Below, piece by piece: positions 1 to 5,057 of a stretch of 5,305 nucleotides of DNA. Below the pieces are notes generated by a model. That model worked only from the letters and a program-made list of their open reading frames with translations. It was not told the DNA's origin and did not search any database. Source of the DNA: Acidimicrobiaceae bacterium (GTDB lineage: Bacteria > Actinomycetota > Acidimicrobiia > Acidimicrobiales > RAAP-2); NCBI GenBank assembly GCA_003131665.1, contig PKWA01000125.1:51958-57262 (forward strand), given 5' to 3'. Both the position numbers and the translations under genes were made by a program. How positions within the stretch are numbered: the first letter of the stretch is position 1; each line of letters opens with the position of its first letter.

Positions 1-105
1 GTAAATATTCGTCTCGCGGACGTTTTTAGCGAAACGGGGATCCTGCTTAGAGAGCGAGTCTTCTAGTTCGGCCAGGATCCGCTGCTCGTGCTCTGACAGA
101 GGCAT
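1..105 (-). CDS. DUF3040 family protein, N-terminal part (cut by window edge)
   Basis: The minus strand reads ATG at 105-103 and stays open for 35 codons to the window edge. The peptide begins MPLSEHEQRILAELEDSL and continues through a DPRFA motif. This opening (PLSEHEQR, an acidic helix, then DPxFA) is the hallmark of actinobacterial DUF3040 proteins. These are small proteins, usually about 100-150 residues, with a short cytoplasmic N-terminal helix followed by two membrane segments; their function is unknown. The membrane part lies outside the window. The start is well supported: a strong Shine-Dalgarno sequence GGAAGGAG (complement of 111-118) sits 5 nt upstream. The gene is divergent from the phosphatase gene at 216, and a 16-nt palindrome overlaps the edge of its ribosome site. 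The family call rests on the N-terminal motif only, but that motif is distinctive. Confidence 0.85.
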   Translation of the reverse strand, partial: MPLSEHEQRILAELEDSLSKQDPRFAKNVRETNIY

Positions 106-110
106 CGCGT

Positions 111-118
111 CTCCTTCC
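111..118 (-). promoter_or_regulatory. Ribosome binding site of the DUF3040 gene
   Basis: The complement reads GGAAGGAG, a strong anti-16S match, 5 nt before the ATG at 105-103. Its upstream two bases are shared with the palindrome at 117-132, so anything bound to or folded at the palindrome would lie against the ribosome site. Confidence 0.7.
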
Positions 119-132
119 GTTAGCCCTAACGG
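117..132. promoter_or_regulatory. Perfect 16-nt palindrome, candidate operator of the DUF3040 gene
   Basis: CCGTTAG at 117-123 and CTAACGG at 126-132 are exact inverted repeats separated by CC. The element lies between the DUF3040 ribosome site and an AT-richer patch (133-141) whose complement, GGATAAAGT, could serve as a -10 region. Its place fits an operator close to the transcription start. As RNA the loop would be only 2 nt, or 4 nt if the inner G-C pair opens, and no T-run follows, so a terminator is unlikely. The binding protein is not known to me. Confidence 0.4.
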
Positions 133-206
133 TACTTTATCCTTTGCCGCCCAACGTTCGCACGTCGCGTGAGCCAATTCCGTCGACTAGAAAGTAGAAA
201 ATCCCT

Positions 207-212
207 AGGAGG
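207..212 (+). promoter_or_regulatory. Ribosome binding site of the phosphatase gene
   Basis: AGGAGG lies 3 nt before the GTG at 216. The spacing is tight, but the next in-frame start (GTG at 237) is 24 nt away and would remove the first beta strand of the phosphatase fold. This site therefore fixes the start at 216. Confidence 0.65.
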
Positions 213-215
213 CTC

Positions 216-716
216 GTGGCTGGCGCATCACTCCACGTGGCGACGATCTGCACCGGCAACATCTGCCGCTCACCGATGGCCGAGGTCGCCATTAAACACC
301 TCATCGCCGACGATGCCCTCTTGAAGGATGTCGTGGTCGTCACGAGCGCGGGCACGGCACGTTGGCACGTTGGCAGTGCGATGGACCCGCGCGCTCGCGC
401 CGCCCTTGATCGAGCAGGCCTTCGTCTACCGGGTTCAGTGGCCGCCTACGCCGACGATGCGTACCTTGAGCGACAGGACCTCGTGCTCGTGATGACCCGT
501 GAGCACCTTCACGAGGTCAAGGGCCGTCTCAAACCCACCGCCGAGGTCGTGCTCTGGCGCAACCTGCTCGAGCCGAGACTTGACCTCGACGTGCCCGACC
601 CCTACTACGGCGACGAGCAGGAATTTGACGAATGCCTCGCCATGATTAGAGCAGGGGGTCCGCGTTTGACATCGGTACTTCATCAGCAACTTGGTGAACA
701 CTCGTACGAAGTTTGA
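216..716 (+). CDS. Low-molecular-weight protein-tyrosine phosphatase (PtpA-like)
   Basis: This 166-residue cytoplasmic enzyme is predicted to hydrolyse phosphotyrosine through a cysteine-phosphate intermediate. The P-loop CTGNICRSP gives nucleophile Cys12, phosphate-binding Arg18 and Ser19. Further family marks are SAGT at 44-47, a WHVG segment at 50-53 followed by MDPRA, and the general acid Asp128 in the DPYYG motif at 128-132. The length is close to the 163 residues of mycobacterial PtpA, which shares the CTGNICRSPMAE, SAGT, WHVG and DPYYG blocks, but orthology is not proven and cellular targets are unknown. Arsenate reductases of the same fold are less likely given the DPYYG acid loop. 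The GTG start is chosen because AGGAGG precedes it. The gene is divergent from DUF3040, and its last 23 codons overlap the end of the opposing MFS gene. A T/A-rich stretch (187-202) upstream could carry the promoter, but no clear -35 is seen. Confidence 0.93.
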   Translation: MAGASLHVATICTGNICRSPMAEVAIKHLIADDALLKDVVVVTSAGTARWHVGSAMDPRARAALDRAGLRLPGSVAAYADDAYLERQDLVLVMTREHLHEVKGRLKPTAEVVLWRNLLEPRLDLDVPDPYYGDEQEFDECLAMIRAGGPRLTSVLHQQLGEHSYEV

Positions 717-2220
717 TCTCAGGAAGAGTGAGCGAGAGAAATATCGCGATAATGCCAAAGGGAATCGCCCAGAGGTAGACCTTCTGGATGGAGCTGGCGA
801 TCGCGTGCAAGATGATGCTCAGTTCCCCAGGAGGCAGTTTCTTCAAGAGCTCGGGGGTGAACGACGAGGGCGCAAGCCCCAGAATCGGTGAGCCGGCCAC
901 ACCAAAGCCACTCGCTAACTGGTGGGGCAACTCGTTCGCGTAGAGCGCGCCAAAGACCGCGGTGCCAAAGGAGCCACCCATCGATCGAAAGAAGTTGGTA
1001 CCCGCGGTCGCGGCGCCGATGTCGCTCGGCGCCACGGAGTTTTGCACCGCCGTCACCAGAATCTGCATCACGAGTCCCAGCCCCATACCGAGAACCAACA
1101 TGTACAGCCCCAACACGACACTGGATGTACTGCCGTTGACGGTACTAAGCAGTATCAGTCCCACGGTCATGACCACGGTACCGAGGATTGGAAAGGGGCG
1201 GTACTTCCATCCACGAGATACCAGGAATCCCGTCACGATCGACGTCGTGAACAGGCCCGCCATCATCGGCAAGAGTCGAAGGCCCGACATCGTGGGCGAA
1301 GTCCCTCGTACATCTTGAAAGTACAACGGGAGAAAGACCAACGCGCCGTACATCGCAAAGCCGACCACGAAGCCAATCGCGGACGCCGACGAGAAGACTC
1401 GATTGGTGAACAGGTGGGGCGCCAGTATGGGCTCTTTCGAGCGCCGTTCAACGAAGACGAACACGACCGTTACCGCGAGGCCGCCGATCAACAGCGCCAG
1501 CGAGGGGGCAGTCAGCCACGCCAGCGTCGTGCCCCCGAGCGACGTGAACAGAATCAACGCCGAGGCCGCGACCGTCAACACGAGAATGCCGGCGTAGTCA
1601 ATGATGTGCTGCACGCGCTTTGCCGAGCTCGGCAAGACGGCGGCCGTCACGACGAGAGCTGCGATGCCCAATGGCAGATTGATATAGAAGATCCAACGCC
1701 ACGACCAGTACTCGACAATGAATCCTCCGAGCAGCGGACCGAGCACCGTGGCGGCACCAAAGGTCGCGCCAAAGAACCCCGCGTAGCGACCGCGTTCTCG
1801 CGGTGAAACGACGTCGGCGATAATGGCCTGAGCTCCGACCATGAGCCCGCCCCCGCCCAGGCCCTGGAGGGCGCGAAAGATAATGAGCTCGACAAAGGTG
1901 TGGGAGAGACCGCAGAGCATGCTGCCGACGAGAAAGATGACGATCGCCGCTTGGAAGAAACTCTTTCGACCATAGAGATCGCCGAGCTTGCCCCACAGCG
2001 GTACGCTCACCGTGGTCGCAAGCAAGTACGCCACGACGACCCAGCTCAAGTGACTGGCGCCGTGCAGGTCGCCCACGATGGTGGGAAGAGCGGTGGCCAC
2101 AATCGTGCCGTCGAGCGCGGCGAGCAACATGCCCATCATCAACGCGCCGAGGATGAAGTAGAGCTCTCGCTTCGTTATGGTGGCGATCGACGGCTCGCCC
2201 ATCCCTGGTCCATCTGTCAC
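646..2220 (-). CDS. MFS multidrug efflux transporter, DHA2 (EmrB/QacA) family, 14 TM
   Basis: This 524-residue inner-membrane protein should export drugs or other hydrophobic compounds using the proton gradient. Membrane segments fill nearly the whole length, and the size and hydrophobic pattern fit the 14-segment DHA2 group. Visible motifs are LDGTIVATALPTI in TM1 (36-48, with Asp37), motif A GKLGDLYGRK (77-86), motif B RALQGLGGGG (116-125), motif C around GPLLGG (161-166), the WRWIFYINLPLG block (174-185), and the late VQNSV...DIGAATAGTNFFRSMGG block (392-416). The last segment ends at LPEI (about 502), followed by a 22-residue polar tail encoded inside the overlap with the phosphatase gene. 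The start is either GTG at 2220 or ATG at 2202; an in-frame stop four codons upstream excludes anything longer, and neither start has a good Shine-Dalgarno sequence. No TetR or MarR regulator is adjacent. The substrate cannot be predicted. Confidence 0.93.
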   Translation of the reverse strand: MTDGPGMGEPSIATITKRELYFILGALMMGMLLAALDGTIVATALPTIVGDLHGASHLSWVVVAYLLATTVSVPLWGKLGDLYGRKSFFQAAIVIFLVGSMLCGLSHTFVELIIFRALQGLGGGGLMVGAQAIIADVVSPRERGRYAGFFGATFGAATVLGPLLGGFIVEYWSWRWIFYINLPLGIAALVVTAAVLPSSAKRVQHIIDYAGILVLTVAASALILFTSLGGTTLAWLTAPSLALLIGGLAVTVVFVFVERRSKEPILAPHLFTNRVFSSASAIGFVVGFAMYGALVFLPLYFQDVRGTSPTMSGLRLLPMMAGLFTTSIVTGFLVSRGWKYRPFPILGTVVMTVGLILLSTVNGSTSSVVLGLYMLVLGMGLGLVMQILVTAVQNSVAPSDIGAATAGTNFFRSMGGSFGTAVFGALYANELPHQLASGFGVAGSPILGLAPSSFTPELLKKLPPGELSIILHAIASSIQKVYLWAIPFGIIAIFLSLTLPEIKLRTSVHQVADEVPMSNADPLL

Positions 2221-2369
2221 GGCATATGCTCATTCGTCTCTTGTGGTGCAACAACCTTAATCGTGGGTCGTGGTGAATCGGCCCGCTTGAGTAGCCTTTT
2301 TTCATCACCGAAACCAAATCTTCGCGCGTTTCGTGGCTCCTTGACCACGAGTACAGCGCCGCCATCGGT
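2221..2369. promoter_or_regulatory. Divergent region between the MFS gene and nhaA
   Basis: These 149 nt must hold the promoter of the MFS gene (leftward) and of nhaA (rightward). An 8-nt palindrome GCATATGC (2222-2229) sits directly before the MFS GTG start. A weak leftward promoter-like pair, TTGCAC and CATATG with 17 nt between (read on the complement), would place transcription at or inside the start region, suggesting a very short or absent leader; each half matches consensus at only about three of six positions. No convincing rightward promoter or ribosome site is visible. The right half (2295-2369) stays open in the nhaA frame and encodes a peptide that looks like the natural N-terminus of NhaA. 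Confidence 0.35.
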
Positions 2370-3461
2370 TTGGCGGCCGGTGTCACCATTGCGCTGACGT
2401 GGTCGGCGGTTTTTTCTTCGTCGTACTTCTCAATCTTCACTTCTCACTCGGGCTCACACGTGTTGGCCGAGTTCGGCGTCAGTAGCGTGCACGACGTCAT
2501 CATCAACGGACTCATGGCGATCTTCTTCTTCGCCATGGGTCTCGAACTTTCGAGAGAACTCTCGTCCGGTCTGCTCACGCGGCCCGAGCACGCGATTCCC
2601 CCGGTTCTCGGCGCCGCCGGTGGCATGTTGTTCACCGCACTCGGGTCGATACTTCTCGGTACGTTGTTGCACTCGGGCGCGCTTCGACGAGGTTGGGGTG
2701 TTCCAATGGCGACCGACGTGGCCTTCACCTTGGGCGTCCTCGCCATCGCGGGACGGCGCCTCGCACCGGAGATTCGGATCTTTCTCCTCACTCTGGCCAT
2801 CACCGATGACGTCTTGAGCGTGATGGTGTTGAGTGTGAGTGGCACCACGCACGTGCGCCTCGACGGTTTGGCGGCGTTGATCGCGACCGTTCTCGTCGGC
2901 GTGACTATCTCCCGACGAGTGACGAGCGCACTGGCGAGCGTCGCGTTACTCGTCGCGTTGTGGATCTGCTTCGCCTGGGCCAACGTGGAGCCGGCGTTGG
3001 CCGGGGTGGTGGCCGGGGTTTTGGTATCGCCGCGCGCACCCTCACGTCCTCGACTCGAACGAGACGCCACTCGCCTTTCGGTTGGCCTCGTACTCCCGTT
3101 GTTCGCGCTCGTCGCGTGCGGCCTGCACTGGTCGAATCTCCAACTGAGCGGCGCCGTCGGCACGGTGGTCATTGGCACTCTGGCCATTCGTCTCGTGGGC
3201 AAAACTCTGGGCATCACTTCGGGCGTGGCACTCGCGAGAGGGTTGCACTTTCGACTCCCGGCATCGATCACGTGGCCTCTGGTGGTGACGACCGCGATAC
3301 TCTGCGCGATCGGCTTCACGGTTCCCTTGCTCTTTGCGTCCAAGCTCTTTGGCGCGCAGAGCCCGCTGTACGCGGGTTACACCCTGGGTCTGCTCATGAG
3401 TTCTCTCGTGGCGGCACTCCTGGGCGGGGCGCTGCTGCGCCTACGCCGCGCCCCTGAGTAG
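2370..3461 (+). CDS. nhaA: Na+/H+ antiporter NhaA
   Basis: This membrane protein should exchange internal Na+ (or Li+) for external protons, supporting pH and salt homeostasis. Residue numbers are from the TTG at 2370 (363 residues). The core NhaA signatures are present: MGLELSREL (56-64), ATDVAFTLGVLA (114-125) with Asp116, ITDD (144-147) with Asp146/Asp147, Lys278 in VGKTLGI, and CAIGFTVPL (312-320). By my alignment these match E. coli Asp133, Asp163/164 and Lys300, so the ion site looks intact. E. coli has 388 residues. The start is doubtful: TTG at 2370 is the only ATG/GTG/TTG in frame after the stop at 2292-2294, has no Shine-Dalgarno sequence, and falls inside the first membrane helix. 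The codons before it (2346-2369, DHEYSAAIG) continue the expected NhaA N-terminus. The real start is probably upstream, by a rare codon or after a frameshift. E. coli pH-sensor His225 appears replaced by Glu207. The monooxygenase gene follows after 16 nt. Confidence 0.9.
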   Translation: MAAGVTIALTWSAVFSSSYFSIFTSHSGSHVLAEFGVSSVHDVIINGLMAIFFFAMGLELSRELSSGLLTRPEHAIPPVLGAAGGMLFTALGSILLGTLLHSGALRRGWGVPMATDVAFTLGVLAIAGRRLAPEIRIFLLTLAITDDVLSVMVLSVSGTTHVRLDGLAALIATVLVGVTISRRVTSALASVALLVALWICFAWANVEPALAGVVAGVLVSPRAPSRPRLERDATRLSVGLVLPLFALVACGLHWSNLQLSGAVGTVVIGTLAIRLVGKTLGITSGVALARGLHFRLPASITWPLVVTTAILCAIGFTVPLLFASKLFGAQSPLYAGYTLGLLMSSLVAALLGGALLRLRRAPE

Positions 3462-3469
3462 GTTGAATC

Positions 3470-3475
3470 GAGGAA
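3470..3475 (+). promoter_or_regulatory. Ribosome binding site of the nitronate monooxygenase gene
   Basis: GAGGAA sits just before the ATG at 3478 (3 nt between GAGGA and the ATG). It lies downstream of the alternative in-frame TTG at 3463, so it favours the ATG and argues against the five-residue longer protein. Confidence 0.6.
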
Positions 3476-3477
3476 CT

Positions 3478-4440
3478 ATGAAGACGCGACTGACCGAACT
3501 GTTGAAGATCGAGCATCCGGTGATGTTGGCCGGCATGGGCGGGGTCTCGTACAGCACCCTCGCGGCAGCGGTGTCGAACGCCGGGGGCTACGGCTGCCTC
3601 GGCGCGTCGACCATGTCCAGTGAGCAGTTAGCGCACGAGATTGCCGCCACCAAGGCGTTGACGTCCAAGCCCTTTGGCGTCGACCTGCTGACGGCCTTTC
3701 CCGACACGCTCGTAGCGAATGTCGAACTCTTGATTGAAGGCGGTGCGAGCACCTTCGTCGCCGGGCTGGGCGTGCCACGTCACGTCATCGATCTCTGTCA
3801 CGACCACGGCGTGCTCGTGATTTCGATGTGTGGCAAGGTCGAGCACGCCAAGCGGGCCCTCGACGCCGGTTGCGACGTCGTGGTCGCTCAGGGCACCGAA
3901 GCCGGTGGCCACACCGGCACGGTGGCAACGATGCCCCTCGTGCCGCTCATCGTGGACGCGATGGGCGGCGCCATTCCTGTGGTCGCGGCCGGCGGACTCT
4001 TTGACGGACGGGGGCTGGCCGCGTCACTCGCCCTCGGCGCCGACGGCGTGTGGATCGGCACCCGATTCATCGCGACGCCCGAAGCGCGCGCCATACCGGG
4101 TTTTCGCGAGAGCATCCTCGGCGCACGCGAGGACGGCACCGTCATCTCCAGGGCCTTTAGCGGCAAGACGATGCGCGTCATCAAAAATGACACGACCGAG
4201 CGCTACGAAGCCGACCCTTCGCTGTTAAAGAAATTCCCCGAACAGCTCTACGTCTCACATAAGGAAGGCACGTTCCATCTCGGCGGCGACGAAACCACCA
4301 CCGGCATCGATCCGCGCCGCGAAGGGTACCCCGCGGGCCAAGCGGTCGGTGCGATCAACGAACTGGTGCCCGCCGGTGAACTCGTGCAACAGATGGTCGA
4401 CCAGGCCGAAGCAATACTCGCGCGACTTTCGACGCTCTAA
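3478..4440 (+). CDS. Nitronate monooxygenase family FMN-dependent TIM-barrel enzyme
   Basis: This 320-residue cytoplasmic flavoprotein belongs to the 2-nitropropane dioxygenase/nitronate monooxygenase family, which oxidises toxic alkyl nitronates such as propionate 3-nitronate using FMN and O2. The barrel signatures run in order: HPVMLAGMGGVS (13-24), NAGGYGCLGA (34-43), KPFGVDLL (64-71), AQGTEAGGHTG (137-147) with the expected catalytic His145, the phosphate-binding AAGGLFDGRGLAASLALGADG (170-190; quoted in part AAGGLFDGRGLA), and GTRFIATPEA (194-203). Length is normal for the bacterial family. FabK-type enoyl-ACP reductases share the AGGH motif and fold, so a role in fatty-acid reduction cannot be excluded; the absence of neighbouring fatty-acid genes makes this less likely. 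The ATG at 3478 is chosen over the TTG at 3463 because of its GAGGAA ribosome site. It lies 16 nt after nhaA and is probably co-transcribed with it. Confidence 0.88.
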   Translation: MKTRLTELLKIEHPVMLAGMGGVSYSTLAAAVSNAGGYGCLGASTMSSEQLAHEIAATKALTSKPFGVDLLTAFPDTLVANVELLIEGGASTFVAGLGVPRHVIDLCHDHGVLVISMCGKVEHAKRALDAGCDVVVAQGTEAGGHTGTVATMPLVPLIVDAMGGAIPVVAAGGLFDGRGLAASLALGADGVWIGTRFIATPEARAIPGFRESILGAREDGTVISRAFSGKTMRVIKNDTTERYEADPSLLKKFPEQLYVSHKEGTFHLGGDETTTGIDPRREGYPAGQAVGAINELVPAGELVQQMVDQAEAILARLSTL

Positions 4441-4457
4441 CTCGTCGCGAGAACTCC

Positions 4458-4472
4458 CCGGCCACTCGCCGG
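4458..4472 (+). terminator. Weak GC-rich hairpin after the monooxygenase gene
   Basis: CCGGC (4458-4462) and GCCGG (4468-4472) form a 5-bp stem with loop CACTC, starting 18 nt after the stop at 4440. No T-run follows, so an intrinsic terminator of the usual kind is not supported. A short stem like this is common by chance in GC-rich DNA, and transcription may simply continue into the Fur-family gene. Confidence 0.2.
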
Positions 4473-4479
4473 TCTGTCG

Positions 4480-4491
4480 GCTCGCCCGAGC
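4480..4491. promoter_or_regulatory. 12-nt palindrome upstream of the Fur-family gene
   Basis: GCTCG (4480-4484) and CGAGC (4487-4491) are inverted repeats around CC, ending 16 nt before the ATG at 4508 and just before the AAGG ribosome site. Fur-family genes are often autoregulated, so an operator is possible here, but the sequence is GC-rich and unlike the AT-rich boxes known for Fur, Zur or PerR. Confidence 0.25.
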
Positions 4492-4507
4492 GCCCTAAGG
4501 TTGCGCC

Positions 4508-4972
4508 ATGGTAACTACCAGTTCCCTTGAAGACACCGTCGTTTCCGTGATTCGAGGCGCTGCCAAACGAGTGACCGTCGCGAAGCGCACCGTGGCCGAG
4601 GTGCTGGCGAGCGCCTCGGGACACCTCACGACCGATGAGATCACGCTCGCGGTGCAGGAGCGCCTACCCGACGTCAGCCCTTCGACCGTGTATCGAATCT
4701 TGGAAGAGTTTGAAGAACTCAACATCGTCGTGCACGCCCACTTGGGCCAACACGCGGCCGTCTACCACTTGGCCGGCGCGGTGCACGGCCACTTGACGTG
4801 CGAAGACTGTCACGCGACGTTCGAGATTCCGGCCGCCCACTTTGACGCACTCAGCAAAAAGCTACTTACGACGTACGGCTTTCGCCTCGATCGACACCAC
4901 GTGGCGCTGTCGGGCGCGTGTGCGTCGTGCCAGGCAGTACGTCACGCCACAATCGCGACTCGCACCGACTAA
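4508..4972 (+). CDS. Fur-family metal-responsive transcriptional regulator
   Basis: This 154-residue DNA-binding protein should act as a dimeric, metal-dependent repressor. Residues 22-75 form the winged helix, with the family-typical SPSTVYRILEEFEEL (57-71) recognition region. The dimerisation domain follows with HGHLTCEDC (93-101) and ACASC (137-141): Cys98, Cys101, Cys138 and Cys141 make the structural zinc site. Candidate sensing ligands by alignment from memory are His39, His87, His93, His95 and Glu106. Where PerR has Asp104 this protein has Glu106, so hydrogen-peroxide sensing of the PerR type is not expected. The Cys and Asp that M. tuberculosis Zur uses in its regulatory site align with Ala89 and Val75, so Zur is not clearly supported either. 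I leave the metal (Fe, Zn, Mn or Ni) open. The ATG follows AAGG (4497-4500) at 7 nt. The ABC ATPase gene starts 85 nt downstream on the same strand and may be a target. Confidence 0.9.
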   Translation: MVTTSSLEDTVVSVIRGAAKRVTVAKRTVAEVLASASGHLTTDEITLAVQERLPDVSPSTVYRILEEFEELNIVVHAHLGQHAAVYHLAGAVHGHLTCEDCHATFEIPAAHFDALSKKLLTTYGFRLDRHHVALSGACASCQAVRHATIATRTD

Positions 4973-4997
4973 CTCGACGCGTCATTCATTGGACGTC

Positions 4998-5052
4998 ACT
5001 CAATTCTTAAGCGACGCTTACTGGTTCGAGGGGCCCGTTCACTAGATTGAGT
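4998..5052 (+). repeat. Distant inverted repeat flanking the palindrome, possible RNA stem
   Basis: ACTCAAT (4998-5004) and ATTGAGT (5046-5052) are exact 7-nt complements, 41 nt apart, enclosing the 13-nt palindrome. The right arm ends 5 nt before the ABC start codon and contains GAG (5049-5051), the only Shine-Dalgarno-like bases there. If formed in RNA the stem would cover the ribosome site. A 7-bp match at this distance can arise by chance. Confidence 0.25.
5008..5020. promoter_or_regulatory. 13-nt perfect palindrome in the ABC gene leader, candidate operator
   Basis: TAAGCG (5008-5013) and CGCTTA (5015-5020) are exact inverted repeats around a single A, 37 nt before the ABC gene start. 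It lies within the 85-nt gap after the Fur-family gene, where a promoter and operator for the transporter would be expected. It does not match the AT-rich Fur or Zur boxes I know of. Confidence 0.35.
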
Positions 5053-5057
5053 AACCC

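Noticed and set aside
187..202. Promoter -10 box (TAGAAA repeats) for the phosphatase gene
   Set aside because: The stretch is A-rich and plausible, but no -35 element lies at proper spacing, so it is not listed as a separate feature.
922..1806. 294-codon open frame on the plus strand, antisense to the MFS gene
   Set aside because: Its product is dominated by Arg, His, Gln and Glu with no recognisable motif, as expected from reading a GC-rich membrane-protein gene backwards. The opposite strand has clear MFS motifs throughout.
1598..2440. 280-codon minus-strand frame overlapping the 5' part of the MFS gene
   Set aside because: It is an out-of-frame reading of the MFS gene giving an Arg/His-rich product with no family resemblance.
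2444..3343. 299-codon open frame on the minus strand, antisense to nhaA
   Set aside because: The peptide is low-complexity and rich in Thr, Arg, Ser and Ala with no domain, while the plus strand encodes all NhaA signatures. It is a shadow frame.
3463..3477. TTG at 3463 as the start of the monooxygenase gene
   Set aside because: It lies one base after the nhaA stop codon without its own ribosome site, whereas ATG 3478 follows GAGGAA and gives the normal family N-terminus.
4441..4507. Intrinsic terminator or riboswitch in the gap before the Fur-family gene
   Set aside because: Only short GC-rich stems with no T-run and no recognisable aptamer core; kept as low-confidence features only.
5022..5035. 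tRNA T-loop-like GGTTCGA
   Set aside because: The flanking bases do not form the T-arm stem and no acceptor, D-arm or anticodon arm can be built around it, so it is a chance match.
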